Origin: JAGOTP01 sp964567995
GTDB taxonomy: Bacteria > Patescibacteriota > Patescibacteriia > 2-12-FULL-60-25
Direction of reading: 5' to 3'
Assembly: GCA_964567995.1 (NCBI GenBank)
Contig: CAZMOB010000002.1
Coordinates: 237,166-301,165, forward strand
DNA: 64,000 bases
Shown: piece by piece, positions 24,954 to 33,330 of the stretch
How the letters are laid out: the number at the start of each line of letters is the position of its first letter
Position numbering within the stretch: the first letter of the stretch is position 1
Notes under the pieces: generated by a model
Told to the model about the DNA's origin: nothing
Database searches by the model: none
The model's input: the letters and a program-made list of their open reading frames with translations, nothing else
Position numbers and translations under genes: made by a program

Positions 24954-26327
24954 TTATCTCATCGGAATCACCTGGCGCTGGACAGGTGTTCCTCTAAAGC
25001 AACCTAAGGTATACGGGAACTCGTTCGTTAGATGATAGTGGTAGATTGATTTACGCTCCCCATTCCATACGATCTCATGCGTATGTCCATGGCATTCGTC
25101 GAGATCCTCGTTCGTGAGACTTTTTCCGTTTTCAACGTTTTCGTAAATCCCAAAGCCGTCGAGAGCATAGCCAAAGACATTTGCTTCACCACTGGTATTC
25201 GTTGGACTTGAATTCACGCAAGAACTTGGGCCATGGTAGTGATAGACTCCACTAACTTGAGGGTGGCCATTGCATTCATCTTGAACTTCGTGAGCGACTG
25301 CGTCGTTGTTTCCGGCATCAAAGCCGTTGAAGATCGGGACACCAGATAAGGCGATGCCTACTTCACCACCAACACAGTTTGGTGAGCTCGCGACGGTTGG
25401 ATTGGCGAGGAGTGAAAGTTGAACGCTCTGTGATTGAATGCTATTTGGATTCCGATCGTATTGATAGGCTGGATCCGAAGCTTGTACTGGATAGACGCCG
25501 GTTGTGTGCGAGGGGAGTCCATTACCCGAAATGATCCGCGAAACACCTTGCGCAATGGCTGAAAATACCGCCGATGTCCACTGAACAGCTCCGCGAATTT
25601 TTAACTTTGACGTGAGATCCCAGGTCGTTCCATGGATCCAGGGACCATCGGCTTGTGCGCCACCTCGTCCGGCCGGCACATTACATAGGTAGATATACCC
25701 ACGTTGTGGACTGCTCGATTTCTTCTGATCACCGAGTGGAAGTTTCGTGAGATCAATGGTGCTGGCAACGGGTACAGTGGTCGTTATCAGTCCCTTATCA
25801 ATGGCGATCGTAGGACTGGCTGCTTGTACGCTGCTCGGTACGTAATCGTTTGCAGTGTCGATCGCCGTGCCGAGCATGTAATTCGTAAAGAAGGCATCAG
25901 GAATGTCTTGGACTTGTGTCATCCAGTTCGATCCAAACAGCGCACGGGCGAGTGATTCAGAAGAGACGTGACGGAGTGCGCCGCCTTTTGCAATGGCATA
26001 AACCTTCGGATCAGTTGTGACTTTGACCAGCTTCACTCCGGGCCGATACGTAACATTTCCTCCAATAGCAAGCGAACTAAGCTGAGAGTCGCTGATTGTT
26101 TTTACGCTGCTAAAGTCTGTATACCACGTGAAATACGTAGCCGCGGTCGGAAAGACGTAGCGCTTTTGATCGGGTCCATAATAGTACACGCTTGAACCAG
26201 AGCCTTTGACGAGGTCGCCGACTTGGAGGGCGGTGTTGCCGTAGACCGTGTGTGAGGACAGAAGCCAGCCAATGCCACTACAGGCAAGAATGAGAGCAAA
26301 TCCAAGAATTGTGCGGCGAAAGGTCAT
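24954..26327 (-). CDS. Secreted YHYH-domain protein
   Basis: A 457-residue exported protein: signal/anchor MTFRRTILGFALILACSGIG, then an N-terminal ~120-residue module (VYYYGPDQKRYVFPTAATYF, VKLVKVTTDPKVYAIAKGG, ALFGSNW) that recurs on surface proteins of candidate-phyla bacteria. A C-terminal YHYH domain follows (VSGVYHYHGPSSC, YALDGFGIYE, DECHGHTHE, SIYHYHLTNE). YHYH domains are extracellular, His-rich and probably bind metals; the function is not established. It appears monocistronic. Confidence 0.87.
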   Translation of the reverse strand: MTFRRTILGFALILACSGIGWLLSSHTVYGNTALQVGDLVKGSGSSVYYYGPDQKRYVFPTAATYFTWYTDFSSVKTISDSQLSSLAIGGNVTYRPGVKLVKVTTDPKVYAIAKGGALRHVSSESLARALFGSNWMTQVQDIPDAFFTNYMLGTAIDTANDYVPSSVQAASPTIAIDKGLITTTVPVASTIDLTKLPLGDQKKSSSPQRGYIYLCNVPAGRGGAQADGPWIHGTTWDLTSKLKIRGAVQWTSAVFSAIAQGVSRIISGNGLPSHTTGVYPVQASDPAYQYDRNPNSIQSQSVQLSLLANPTVASSPNCVGGEVGIALSGVPIFNGFDAGNNDAVAHEVQDECNGHPQVSGVYHYHGPSSCVNSSPTNTSGEANVFGYALDGFGIYENVENGKSLTNEDLDECHGHTHEIVWNGERKSIYHYHLTNEFPYTLGCFRGTPVQRQVIPMR

Positions 26328-26472
26328 AGAGGGGGAGAAGGAATATGAAAAGTTTACTCTCTACGAACCATACGCCACAATGGATGAAGGAAATATGAAG
26401 CTCGTATGGCACCCACCTTGTAAAAGAGCTTTTTCTATAGATCTTCCTTTGCATATCTGAAATACTGATTCT

Positions 26473-29217
26473 ATGATGTTAAGTTGGAATGAAATACGCA
26501 ATCGCGCACAACAATTTTCTCAGGAATGGGAAGGAGAAACGCGTGAAACCGGGGAATATCAGTCTTTTTGGAATGATTTTTTTCATGTGTTTGGGATCAA
26601 GCGCCGTTCGGTCAGCATCTATCAAAAGAAAGTGGAAATGTTAAGTAAACGTCGAGGCTTTATTGATCTATTTTGGCCAGGCACATTGCTTGTAGAGCAC
26701 AAATCGGTAGATAAGGATCTGGATGCTGCATTCACCCAAGCAACAGATTATTTTGAAGGCTTGAAGGAAGAAGAGAAGCCTCGTTACGTGATCGTGACAG
26801 ATTATAAACGTATTCGGCTGTATGATTTAGAGGGCGAGCACGGGGTGGTACAAGAAAGTTTTCTTCTGAAAGAGCTGCCTAAGCAGATTCGGAAGTTTGC
26901 ATTCATTGCAGGCTACGAAGTGCGAGCCTACAAAGAAGAAGATCCAGTTAACATCAAAGCAGTCCAGGCGGTCGCTCGACTCTATGAGGCGCTGCAAGCG
27001 ATCAATTATCCTAAAGAAGCGATTGATAAACTACTCACAAGATTAGTTTTTTGTTTCTTTGCAGACGATACGGCCATTTTTAATAAGGGTGTTTTTCTGG
27101 CCTACTTGGAGCTTGCGACGAAAGAGGATGGCTCCGATATCGGTGCGCAATTATCAACTATTTTCCAACTTCTTAATACCCCGGTTGATCGGCGGCAGAC
27201 ATCGGCCGATGAAGATCTGCTTAGCTTGCCTTACGTAAATGGTGGGCTGTTTGCAGACCCGCTTCCAAGTCTCTTTGGAACAAGTGATATTCGTAAAACG
27301 CTGATTGCCTGTGCTTCCTTTGATTGGTCAGTTGTATCGCCTGTGATTTTCGGTTCCATGTTTCAGTCAGTGATGGATGATAAGGTGAGACATGCACTGG
27401 GAGCACATTACACTTCTGAGAAAAATATCTTGAAAGTGATCAGTAGCTTGTTTCTCGATGAGATCCAAGTTGAGCTCAAAGAGGCGGGTACGAATCATGC
27501 AAAACTCGCCTCTCTATGGGATCGAATTGCGAAGATTACGCTCTTAGATCCTGCCTGTGGATGTGGGAACTTTTTAGTAATCGCGTACCGTGAACTTCGA
27601 CGTGTTGAGCTTGAGATTTTAAAGCGCATCCATCGAAAAGAAGTTGAGGGAGGACAGTCCGCTTTACCGTTTGATGCGGCGCATGTTTCTAAGCTTTCCG
27701 TAGAGCGGATGTTTGGGATTGAGATTCTCACATTTCCAGCAGAGATTGCACGACTATCTCTTTGGTTAACGGATCATTTAGCAAATATTGAGTTGGGTGA
27801 CTATTTTGGTGCGCCGTTTGCAAAACTTCCATTGACGGAGGCGCCGCATATTACGTGTGGTGATGCCTTATCGCTTGATTGGGAGAGTGTCATCTCTAAA
27901 AATAAACTTACGTATATTTTAGGGAACCCGCCATTCATTGGTTCAAAACTCATGACTGAAGAACAGCGAGCTCAAATCACGCATTTGTTCCATGACGCTC
28001 CTGGCGCGGGTACGCTCGATTTCGTGTCTGGTTGGTACGCGAAGGCGGCTGCGTATATCCAAGGAACGACTATTGCCTGCGCGTTCGTATCTACGAATTC
28101 CATTACACAAGGGGAGCAGGTGGCAACGCTTTGGAAGCGCCTTATCGAGGAGCAGGGAGTTATTATCAGCTTCGCGCACCGTACGTTTAAATGGTCAAAC
28201 GAAGCACCAGGAAAAGCAGCTGTGTTCTGTGTCATTATTGGCTTTGGGCAGATTCCACCGAACGCCTATCGCTTGTATGAATATGAAGATGTGCGTAGTG
28301 AACCGCTTGTAGCCGTTGTGGGTCATATCAATCCCTATTTGGTGGATGCCCCGGATGTATTTTTGGAAAGTCGAGGCAAGCCTCTCTGTGATGTACCCAT
28401 GATTGGTATCGGTAATAAGCCGGTAGATGGTGGTTTTTATCTCTTTACTACAGATGAGAAAGAATTGTTTTTACAAAAAGAGCCATCCGCAGAAGTGTAC
28501 TTTCGTCGTTGGTTGGGTTCGGACGAATTTTTGAATGGGTGGGAGCGCTGGTGTTTATGGCTTGGGGACTGTCAGCCGGATCAATTAAGAAAGATGCCAG
28601 AAGTGCTTCAGCGTATCGAGGGGGTTCGGCAATTTCGCCAAGCCAGTAAAAGTGCGCCGACGCGTAAGCTCGCCGAAACTCCGACGAGATTTCATGTGGA
28701 GAATAGACCGTCGAACGAGTATCTCATTATTCCTAAGGTGTCCTCAGAGCGTCGTCGATATATTCCAATGGGTTTAATGGATCCTAATACGTTCGCAAGT
28801 GATCTGGTATTCATTATTCCAAATGCGACGCTCTATCATTTCGGTGTTTTAGAGAGCGAAATGCATATGGCTTGGGTGCGCACGGTATGTGGACGACTAA
28901 AATCGGACTATCGATATTCAAAAGACATTGTGTACAATAATTTCCCATGGCCTGAGAATCCAACGGATGCTCAGAAAGAAAGTATTGAGATGGCGGCACA
29001 ACAGGTATTGGAGGTACGCAAGAAGTTCGTAAACGCAACGCTGTCTGACTTATATAATCCGGAGACGATGCCAAAAGAGCTGTTGGATGCGCATCATGCA
29101 CTCGACCGTGTCGTAGATCGTGCTTATGGCAAACGATCATTTGTGGGTGAGCCTGAAAGAGTAGAGTTTTTGTTTGAGAAATATAGAGAGTTGAGAATGC
29201 ACACTCACGAAAGATGA
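26473..29217 (+). CDS. MmeI-like type IIL restriction-modification enzyme
   Basis: The 914-residue single chain matches MmeI along its length. The N-terminal PD-ExK nuclease is intact: IDLFWPGTLLVEHKS with Asp65, Glu75 and Lys77, the same D-x9-E-x-K spacing as MmeI. A helical linker follows and then the adenine methyltransferase with motif I DPACGCGNFL (about 358-367) and catalytic NPPF (about 479-482). A target-recognition domain (about 620-830) and the C-terminal NFPWPENPTDAQ/LYNPETMP segment complete it. MmeI-type enzymes methylate one strand and cut about 20 bases away. The recognition sequence cannot be read off. It stands alone, without a separate methylase, and abuts the tRNA-anchored cassette region. 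Confidence 0.92.
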   Translation: MMLSWNEIRNRAQQFSQEWEGETRETGEYQSFWNDFFHVFGIKRRSVSIYQKKVEMLSKRRGFIDLFWPGTLLVEHKSVDKDLDAAFTQATDYFEGLKEEEKPRYVIVTDYKRIRLYDLEGEHGVVQESFLLKELPKQIRKFAFIAGYEVRAYKEEDPVNIKAVQAVARLYEALQAINYPKEAIDKLLTRLVFCFFADDTAIFNKGVFLAYLELATKEDGSDIGAQLSTIFQLLNTPVDRRQTSADEDLLSLPYVNGGLFADPLPSLFGTSDIRKTLIACASFDWSVVSPVIFGSMFQSVMDDKVRHALGAHYTSEKNILKVISSLFLDEIQVELKEAGTNHAKLASLWDRIAKITLLDPACGCGNFLVIAYRELRRVELEILKRIHRKEVEGGQSALPFDAAHVSKLSVERMFGIEILTFPAEIARLSLWLTDHLANIELGDYFGAPFAKLPLTEAPHITCGDALSLDWESVISKNKLTYILGNPPFIGSKLMTEEQRAQITHLFHDAPGAGTLDFVSGWYAKAAAYIQGTTIACAFVSTNSITQGEQVATLWKRLIEEQGVIISFAHRTFKWSNEAPGKAAVFCVIIGFGQIPPNAYRLYEYEDVRSEPLVAVVGHINPYLVDAPDVFLESRGKPLCDVPMIGIGNKPVDGGFYLFTTDEKELFLQKEPSAEVYFRRWLGSDEFLNGWERWCLWLGDCQPDQLRKMPEVLQRIEGVRQFRQASKSAPTRKLAETPTRFHVENRPSNEYLIIPKVSSERRRYIPMGLMDPNTFASDLVFIIPNATLYHFGVLESEMHMAWVRTVCGRLKSDYRYSKDIVYNNFPWPENPTDAQKESIEMAAQQVLEVRKKFVNATLSDLYNPETMPKELLDAHHALDRVVDRAYGKRSFVGEPERVEFLFEKYRELRMHTHER

Positions 29218-29250
29218 GTTTGACGCAGCGAAGAAAGACGAACTTCCACC

Positions 29251-29280
29251 CTTAGCAAAAATACGTGCTTATTCAACTGG
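29251..29280 (-). repeat. Right-arm-like remnant of the cassette element (E7)
   Basis: The minus strand reads CAGTTGAATAAGCACGTATTTTTGCTAAGG. It matches the right half of the cassette elements (TTGAATAAGC..GTATTTTTG) but lacks the CTGCCA core. The lipoprotein stop codon (29273-29275) lies inside it. It marks the far end of the array. Confidence 0.6.
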
Positions 29281-29704
29281 ACGTGTCTGTTACCACTCGA
29301 ACTTTTTTTATTTCATTACACTGATTTACTTCTTTGGAGCAATCCGCTTCCGCCTCGATCATGAAAGGGGTATCTTTCCTTGGTAATAACAGGAACGGCC
29401 TACTCTCTTCTTTACTTAAACGAAGCCAGGCTTTTTTCCCATCAAGACTGCACGTGTTGTTATAGCAAGTGACGGATTCAACCAGGATGCGAACGTTTCC
29501 TTCTTGTTTGAACCCGTTCGTGACAAATTCATCGACGGAATAAGCTCCCGCCGTTGATGCTGTGTCATGGGTTGAACGTGTATTCGCTGAAGTGCTGGAT
29601 GTGGTCGTCTCAACAGTTGGAACGGGTTTTTCCGCAATTGAGTTACATCCAGCTCCAAGCAACAGGGAAGCAAACAAGAGGGTGATGGGAAGGAATTTCT
29701 TCAT
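29273..29704 (-). CDS. Small lipoprotein
   Basis: From ATG 29704 the 143-residue product has a lipoprotein signal (MKKFLPITLLFASLLLGAGC, lipobox LGAGC) and a Thr/Ser-rich spacer. A ~85-residue domain with four cysteines follows (VTCYNNTCSLDG; ADCSKEVNQC), probably two disulfides. I do not recognise the domain. It lies at the distal end of the cassette array and shares the minus-strand orientation. Confidence 0.72.
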   Translation of the reverse strand: MKKFLPITLLFASLLLGAGCNSIAEKPVPTVETTTSSTSANTRSTHDTASTAGAYSVDEFVTNGFKQEGNVRILVESVTCYNNTCSLDGKKAWLRLSKEESRPFLLLPRKDTPFMIEAEADCSKEVNQCNEIKKVRVVTDTSS

Positions 29705-29813
29705 ACAGTTTTCGTACATGGAGCAGCTTATCATTATAGTAGTAAATGGACTTGTCTCTGCACAGATTTCCTTTCGCCTTTTCTTCGACCAGCCTAGAAG
29801 CTAAGATATCCCC

Positions 29814-30200
29814 ATGTTTTACGTGAAAACGGTTCTCAAGCCCAGTCTATTACATGGAATCGGCTGTTTTGCGGATCAGGCCATCAAAAAGGGGGACTTG
29901 GTCTGGAAATACGAGTCGGGAGTAGATATCTTTCTTACGAGAGAAGGGTACGAACAGCTCCCGAAACTCCAGAAAGACTTTTTCGATCACTACGCCTATT
30001 GGAGTGACGAGTTGCACGGATTTGTGTGTGCAGCTGATAATCATCGCTTTACGAATCACTCAACGAGTCCTAATGTGGGAACCATCAATGCAGAAGAGGG
30101 GAATGATGGTCAGGATATTGCGCTAAAGGACATTGAAATAGGGGAAGAGATCACGGTTGATTATAGGGTGTTTGGAGAGAATCCAGAGATAGCTTACTGA
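29814..30200 (+). CDS. SET-domain protein
   Basis: A 128-residue minimal SET domain: LLHGIGCFADQAIKKGDLVW, FTNHSTSPNVG (the NHS/PN motif forming the pseudoknot) and EIGEEITVDYRVF with the catalytic Tyr. Bacterial stand-alone SET proteins are SAM-dependent lysine methyltransferases; the target protein is unknown. It is the only gene on the plus strand within 29250-35515 and is not bounded by cassette cores. Confidence 0.85.
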   Translation: MFYVKTVLKPSLLHGIGCFADQAIKKGDLVWKYESGVDIFLTREGYEQLPKLQKDFFDHYAYWSDELHGFVCAADNHRFTNHSTSPNVGTINAEEGNDGQDIALKDIEIGEEITVDYRVFGENPEIAY

Positions 30201-30241
30201 GCGTGGTTTCTATGAATGTGTATGTATTATTTGTAGATAGG

Positions 30242-30280
30242 CAAATATTTCCTTTTGGATTCATGACCAACATTAGAACT
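30242..30280 (-). repeat. Degenerate left arm of the cassette element (E8)
   Basis: The minus strand reads GTTCTAATGTTGGTCATGAATCC then AAAAGGAAATATTTGCC. It resembles the TTCTAACGTTCATCA arm plus AAATAT of the right arm, with the CTGCCA core lost. The stop codon of the membrane-protein gene falls in TTCTAA. Confidence 0.5.
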
Positions 30281-30672
30281 CCTCCTGTTTGTGGAGAATG
30301 AACAAAAGTATCTTTGCGGCGATGGGAAGGAATAAGATGAGGTTCCATCCAGGTTTCATCCAAATGAGATTCTGAATAACTACGTCAATGAGGGTTGCGA
30401 TGACCAAGATGAGGTACGCGTCACGACGTAAGCGTCCTTTAAGACGTGCTCCTATCCAACCGAGTAATACTAGAGAGGGGCCTATCACAAGACCAGGTGC
30501 ACCTGTCCCCTCATAACCAGCAAGTCCGCCATAGATCTTTGGTATATCGATAATGGAAGTGAGTATTCCACCAAAGAGAGCTCCGATCAGGTGTTCTAAA
30601 AAAAGCACTAACAAGTATAGCGACGAAACCGCCTAAGAAAAAGATGAGTGCATTTCGTTTGGATCTTGTCAT
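30273..30672 (-). pseudogene. Small membrane protein split by a homopolymer frameshift
   Basis: ATG 30672 opens MTRSKRNALIFFLGGFVAIL, which goes out of frame after SAFF. The other frame continues LFLEHLIGALFGGILTSIIDI to the stop at 30273. The junction is a run of seven A (30598-30604; T on the coding strand); six would give a continuous ~132-residue protein with three or four membrane helices. This may be a true lesion, a slippage site or a sequence error. No family recognised. It is the last full unit of the cassette array. Confidence 0.65.
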
Positions 30673-30728
30673 ATTGTATTTATTGAATAAAGCGTATCAG
30701 ATTGTCTTGGTGCATGATATCCCTTACT

Positions 30729-30796
30729 CTCAACAAAAATACGCACTCATTCAAGCGGATATTTTTATGGCAGAGGCTCATGATGAACGTTAGAAC
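30729..30796 (-). repeat. Cassette element E3 (left arm a, right arm a)
   Basis: On the minus strand the left arm GTTCTAACGTTCATCATGAG is followed by the core CTGCCA (30768-30773) and the right arm AAAATATCCGCTTGAATGAG, then a GTATTTTTGTTG tail. It lies between the genes ending at 30811 and starting at 30672. Confidence 0.85.
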
Positions 30797-30810
30797 CTTC
30801 GTCCAAAATC

Positions 30811-31185
30811 TTAGTTCGCGAACTGATTGCGACCTTCGTCAAAAATAATGATTTTTCCATCAATAGAGATTCGAATTTGATCAGGATGATCAATATCAGA
30901 GTCTAGCAGTTTAAAGTCGGGATCTGTTTTTGGCGACGAGATCGGCATCGTGCTTGATGAAGAAAAGGCGATCAATGCACCCGTGTGCTGAGTAGCGCCA
31001 TCGTCCCAGTTCATTTCCAAGAAGAACAGCTCCTTCTCGCCTCTGCATACGTGTTGGATCGTTGGCGCATGGTTCATGCCGTTGAAATGCTCTGGAGATA
31101 CCCAGAGTGCGTTCTTTTCTTTGGTGACACTTGCTTGCGCTTGAAAACTACAAAATGACTTTTGGCTTGTCGTCTCGCTGGCCAT
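30811..31185 (-). CDS. Hypothetical protein, cassette cargo
   Basis: A 124-residue frame (MASETTSQKSFCSFQAQ...) with a mixed beta-type C-terminal half (QIRISIDGKIIIFDEG). No signal peptide or motif recognised. The ATG is 11 bases after the preceding cassette element, E6, so the leader is very short. It ends 14 bases before the next element, E3. Confidence 0.6.
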   Translation of the reverse strand: MASETTSQKSFCSFQAQASVTKEKNALWVSPEHFNGMNHAPTIQHVCRGEKELFFLEMNWDDGATQHTGALIAFSSSSTMPISSPKTDPDFKLLDSDIDHPDQIRISIDGKIIIFDEGRNQFAN

Positions 31186-31195
31186 GGATGGACTA

Positions 31196-31262
31196 GGCGA
31201 CGTCAGCCGTCTTGTGACGACTTTGGTGTTGGCAGGCTATAGGGGAGTTGGTTCGAAGCTCT
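31196..31262 (-). repeat. Cassette element E6 (left arm b, right arm b)
   Basis: On the minus strand the left arm is GCTTCGAACCAACTCCCC, then TATAGC, the core CTGCCA (31230-31235) and the right arm ACACCAAAGTCGTCACAAG with GACGGCT. Left arm b is shared with E4 and right arm b with E5. AGTCGTC/GACGGCT can form a 7-bp hairpin. Confidence 0.85.
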
Positions 31263-31286
31263 GAGGTGATGCCGAAACGGACTTAA

Positions 31287-31637
31287 TTATCCATTTCCAC
31301 AATTTTTCCCTATAACTTTCCCTTGTGTATCAAGGTACACTTCTAATCCACCATTCCAATCTATGGGGAGCTTATAAAGCCAACCGGATTTGATTTGCAG
31401 CTCTAGTTCGCCTTGACCAAATCTGTTTCCGTCCAATTCTTCTTTCGTAATTTTTTGATTGGGTTGTCCGAGTAACTGGACGACCTCCGTCATATCCATT
31501 CCTGTTTTAACTTGAGTAAAGGGATGGTAGCTACAGGCGAATTTCTCACCAGTATTTCGGTATATATTTGAATATCCGAGATAGATCACTATCCCAGCAA
31601 GAACAAAAAGGACCAAGTAGACAAGCCGTTTTTTCAT
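31287..31637 (-). CDS. SmpA/BamE-like membrane-anchored protein, cassette cargo
   Basis: The 116-residue product has one N-terminal membrane anchor (LVYLVLFVLAGIVIYLGYS) and then VKTGMDMTEVVQLLGQPNQK, the typical opening of the SmpA/OmlA (BamE-like) fold found in many small exported proteins. Two cysteines remain outside. Function unknown. It is the single gene between elements E4 and E6; the promoter is probably TATAAT near 31660. Confidence 0.68.
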   Translation of the reverse strand: MKKRLVYLVLFVLAGIVIYLGYSNIYRNTGEKFACSYHPFTQVKTGMDMTEVVQLLGQPNQKITKEELDGNRFGQGELELQIKSGWLYKLPIDWNGGLEVYLDTQGKVIGKNCGNG

Positions 31638-31696
31638 AGACGCATTTTTCTTGAAGATTATATAATCCTTGTTATGAAAGTTCTACTCTTTCCTCT

Positions 31697-31766
31697 CTCT
31701 GACAAAAATACTGGCTTGTTCTAGCGGATATTCCCATGGCAGGCCATACGGGAATTGGTTCGAAAC
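31697..31766 (-). repeat. Cassette element E4 (left arm b, right arm a)
   Basis: On the minus strand the left arm GTTTCGAACCAATTCCCG (as in E6) runs into GGC, the core CTGCCA (31737-31742) and the right arm TGGGAATATCCGCTAGAAC with a GTATTTTTGTC tail (as in E1-E3). Confidence 0.85.
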
Positions 31767-31885
31767 TTTGAAAACAGAGATATACAAAAATATGTTCATT
31801 TGTTCCGCGAAGTGAGTCGTAAGCACTCGATTTTCGGTGGGCTAAGATCTGAAATGACTCGGCTTGGATTGGGCCCGAATTTAGA

Positions 31886-32446
31886 TTATTTGAGATGACT
31901 TCGGACATTCAAATAGCCTATCTTCCACGTATTTTTTTCTATGTTGTGTATTAGTTTTGTCACGGAGCCAGTATCAATAATGAGCATGTCATTCAGTTTG
32001 TGTAATAGTTCCTCCGTCAACAGATCACCAAAAGTGATATAGGCAATTATACCTCTAATGCAGAGCGCATGACTCACCACGATAATGGATTCTTCAGCGA
32101 TATTTTCCAAAAATCTTTGCACTTCACTTAATCTGGCTTTGAAATCTGTGAAAGTTTCGTCATAGGAGTAGCTATGATGATCAGTGTAGGTGACTTTCCT
32201 TTCTTTGAGTGATTCAATGATAATCGGCGTTAGATGTGTCACAGCTCCAATTTCTTGGGCGGTGAGCCGAGCACGAGAGATTTTACTGGTGTAAATATTT
32301 TGTATAGATGTATTTTGAAATCTTCTTGCTAGGCTAAGTGCTTGTTCGAGTCCCGATTCTGTTAACGTATCGGTTTCGGTTTTTTGGAGAGGGTTGGTGT
32401 TTATTTCTGCCTCACCGTGTCTGATAAGATAGAATGTCGTTTTCAT
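31886..32446 (-). CDS. Histidine phosphatase (phosphoglycerate-mutase-like), cassette cargo
   Basis: A 186-residue protein with the branch-1 histidine phosphatase signature: YLIRHGEAEINT with the phosphorylated His, YTSKISRARLTAQ, the acid Glu in ESLKERK and IIVVSHALCIRG with the second His. It hydrolyses a phosphomonoester of unknown identity. The ATG lies seven bases after element E5, and about 120 bases separate its stop from E4. Confidence 0.88.
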   Translation of the reverse strand: MKTTFYLIRHGEAEINTNPLQKTETDTLTESGLEQALSLARRFQNTSIQNIYTSKISRARLTAQEIGAVTHLTPIIIESLKERKVTYTDHHSYSYDETFTDFKARLSEVQRFLENIAEESIIVVSHALCIRGIIAYITFGDLLTEELLHKLNDMLIIDTGSVTKLIHNIEKNTWKIGYLNVRSHLK

Positions 32447-32453
32447 AGCAAAA

Positions 32454-32520
32454 ATCTAACACAAAAGCTGTCTTGCGACGACTCTTGATGTTGGCAGGGG
32501 CTCGTGATGAAAGTTAGGAC
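32454..32520 (-). repeat. Cassette element E5 (left arm a, right arm b)
   Basis: On the minus strand the left arm TCCTAACTTTCATCACGAGC (as in E2) is joined through the core CTGCCA (32492-32497) to the right arm ACATCAAGAGTCGTCGCAAG with ACAGCT (as in E6), ending GTTAGAT. The kinase stop codon touches its left end. Confidence 0.85.
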
Positions 32521-33158
32521 TATTTTAGTGGAAACTTCACTTCACTGTGATCAAATAGCCGCTCAGTAAGCAATCTTACATCGCCCTCGAAGTCTTCTGT
32601 TCGTTCTTGGTAGAAAAGATCGTTCTGCTTCGAGCCTTCTCTAATGTAGTGACTGAAGCTTGCAACGAATTCAGCAACCTGACGAATTACATCTGGATTA
32701 CTATCTCTCATCCAGTTATCCGGACTCGTATTCTTCATTATCCCCTCTACAGCGCGATCGACATTCGTTAAACCCACAAATGCTACATGGAACTTTTCTG
32801 CACCATATTGCGCGAGGAGCTGTCGAACGTATTCGGGAAGCAAATGCACGCCTTCGATAACCAGTGATTCATCTTTTCTTAATGCTTCAGAAATAAGATG
32901 GTCAATCTCTGGTTCCAGTGACTTCGCGGAAACGATCGAAAGTTCCACGCGTTTCTCGGGAGTTAATACGTTTTCAGATGCTGTGCCAGAAAAACCCGGT
33001 AAAGGGAACTGTATCTTTCGTGCTTCTTCTGATAGTTCATTGCTCACCCTGCTACAAACGTCATCCGTAGAAATAAAAGTAGCCCGAACTCTTTCAGAGA
33101 CCTTTTTTGCTGCGATACTTTTTCCAACGCGCGGTGCTCCGCCAACGATATAAATCAT
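32520..33158 (-). CDS. P-loop kinase, cassette cargo
   Basis: A 212-residue P-loop protein: MIYIVGGAPRVGKS (Walker A GxxxxGKS), FISTDDVCSRV, ESLVIEGVHLLP (Walker-B-like IEGVHL, as in 2-phosphoglycerate-kinase-type proteins) and a C-terminal helical lid. Substrate unknown. It is the only gene between elements E2 and E5. Confidence 0.75.
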   Translation of the reverse strand: MIYIVGGAPRVGKSIAAKKVSERVRATFISTDDVCSRVSNELSEEARKIQFPLPGFSGTASENVLTPEKRVELSIVSAKSLEPEIDHLISEALRKDESLVIEGVHLLPEYVRQLLAQYGAEKFHVAFVGLTNVDRAVEGIMKNTSPDNWMRDSNPDVIRQVAEFVASFSHYIREGSKQNDLFYQERTEDFEGDVRLLTERLFDHSEVKFPLK

Positions 33159-33204
33159 GACAAGATTTTACTTGAAATGTTTAAATAATTCTATTCCTTT
33201 CTCT

Positions 33205-33273
33205 CCCCAACAAAAATACCTGCTTATTCAAGCGGATATTTCCATGGCAGGGGCTCGTGATGAACGTTAGGAC
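33205..33273 (-). repeat. Cassette element E2 (left arm a, right arm a)
   Basis: On the minus strand the left arm is TCCTAACGTTCATCACGAGC, the core CTGCCA (33245-33250), then TGGAAATATCCGCTTGAATA and a GTATTTTTGTTG tail. It shares CCCTGCCATGGAAAT with the 3' end of tRNA-Trp. About 60 bases upstream also resemble E1. Confidence 0.88.
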
Positions 33274-33330
33274 TCTGGATGTGTCAGCAAGACTCCCTGT
33301 GCTACACAATGGCTGAAATGCTTTGAAAAC

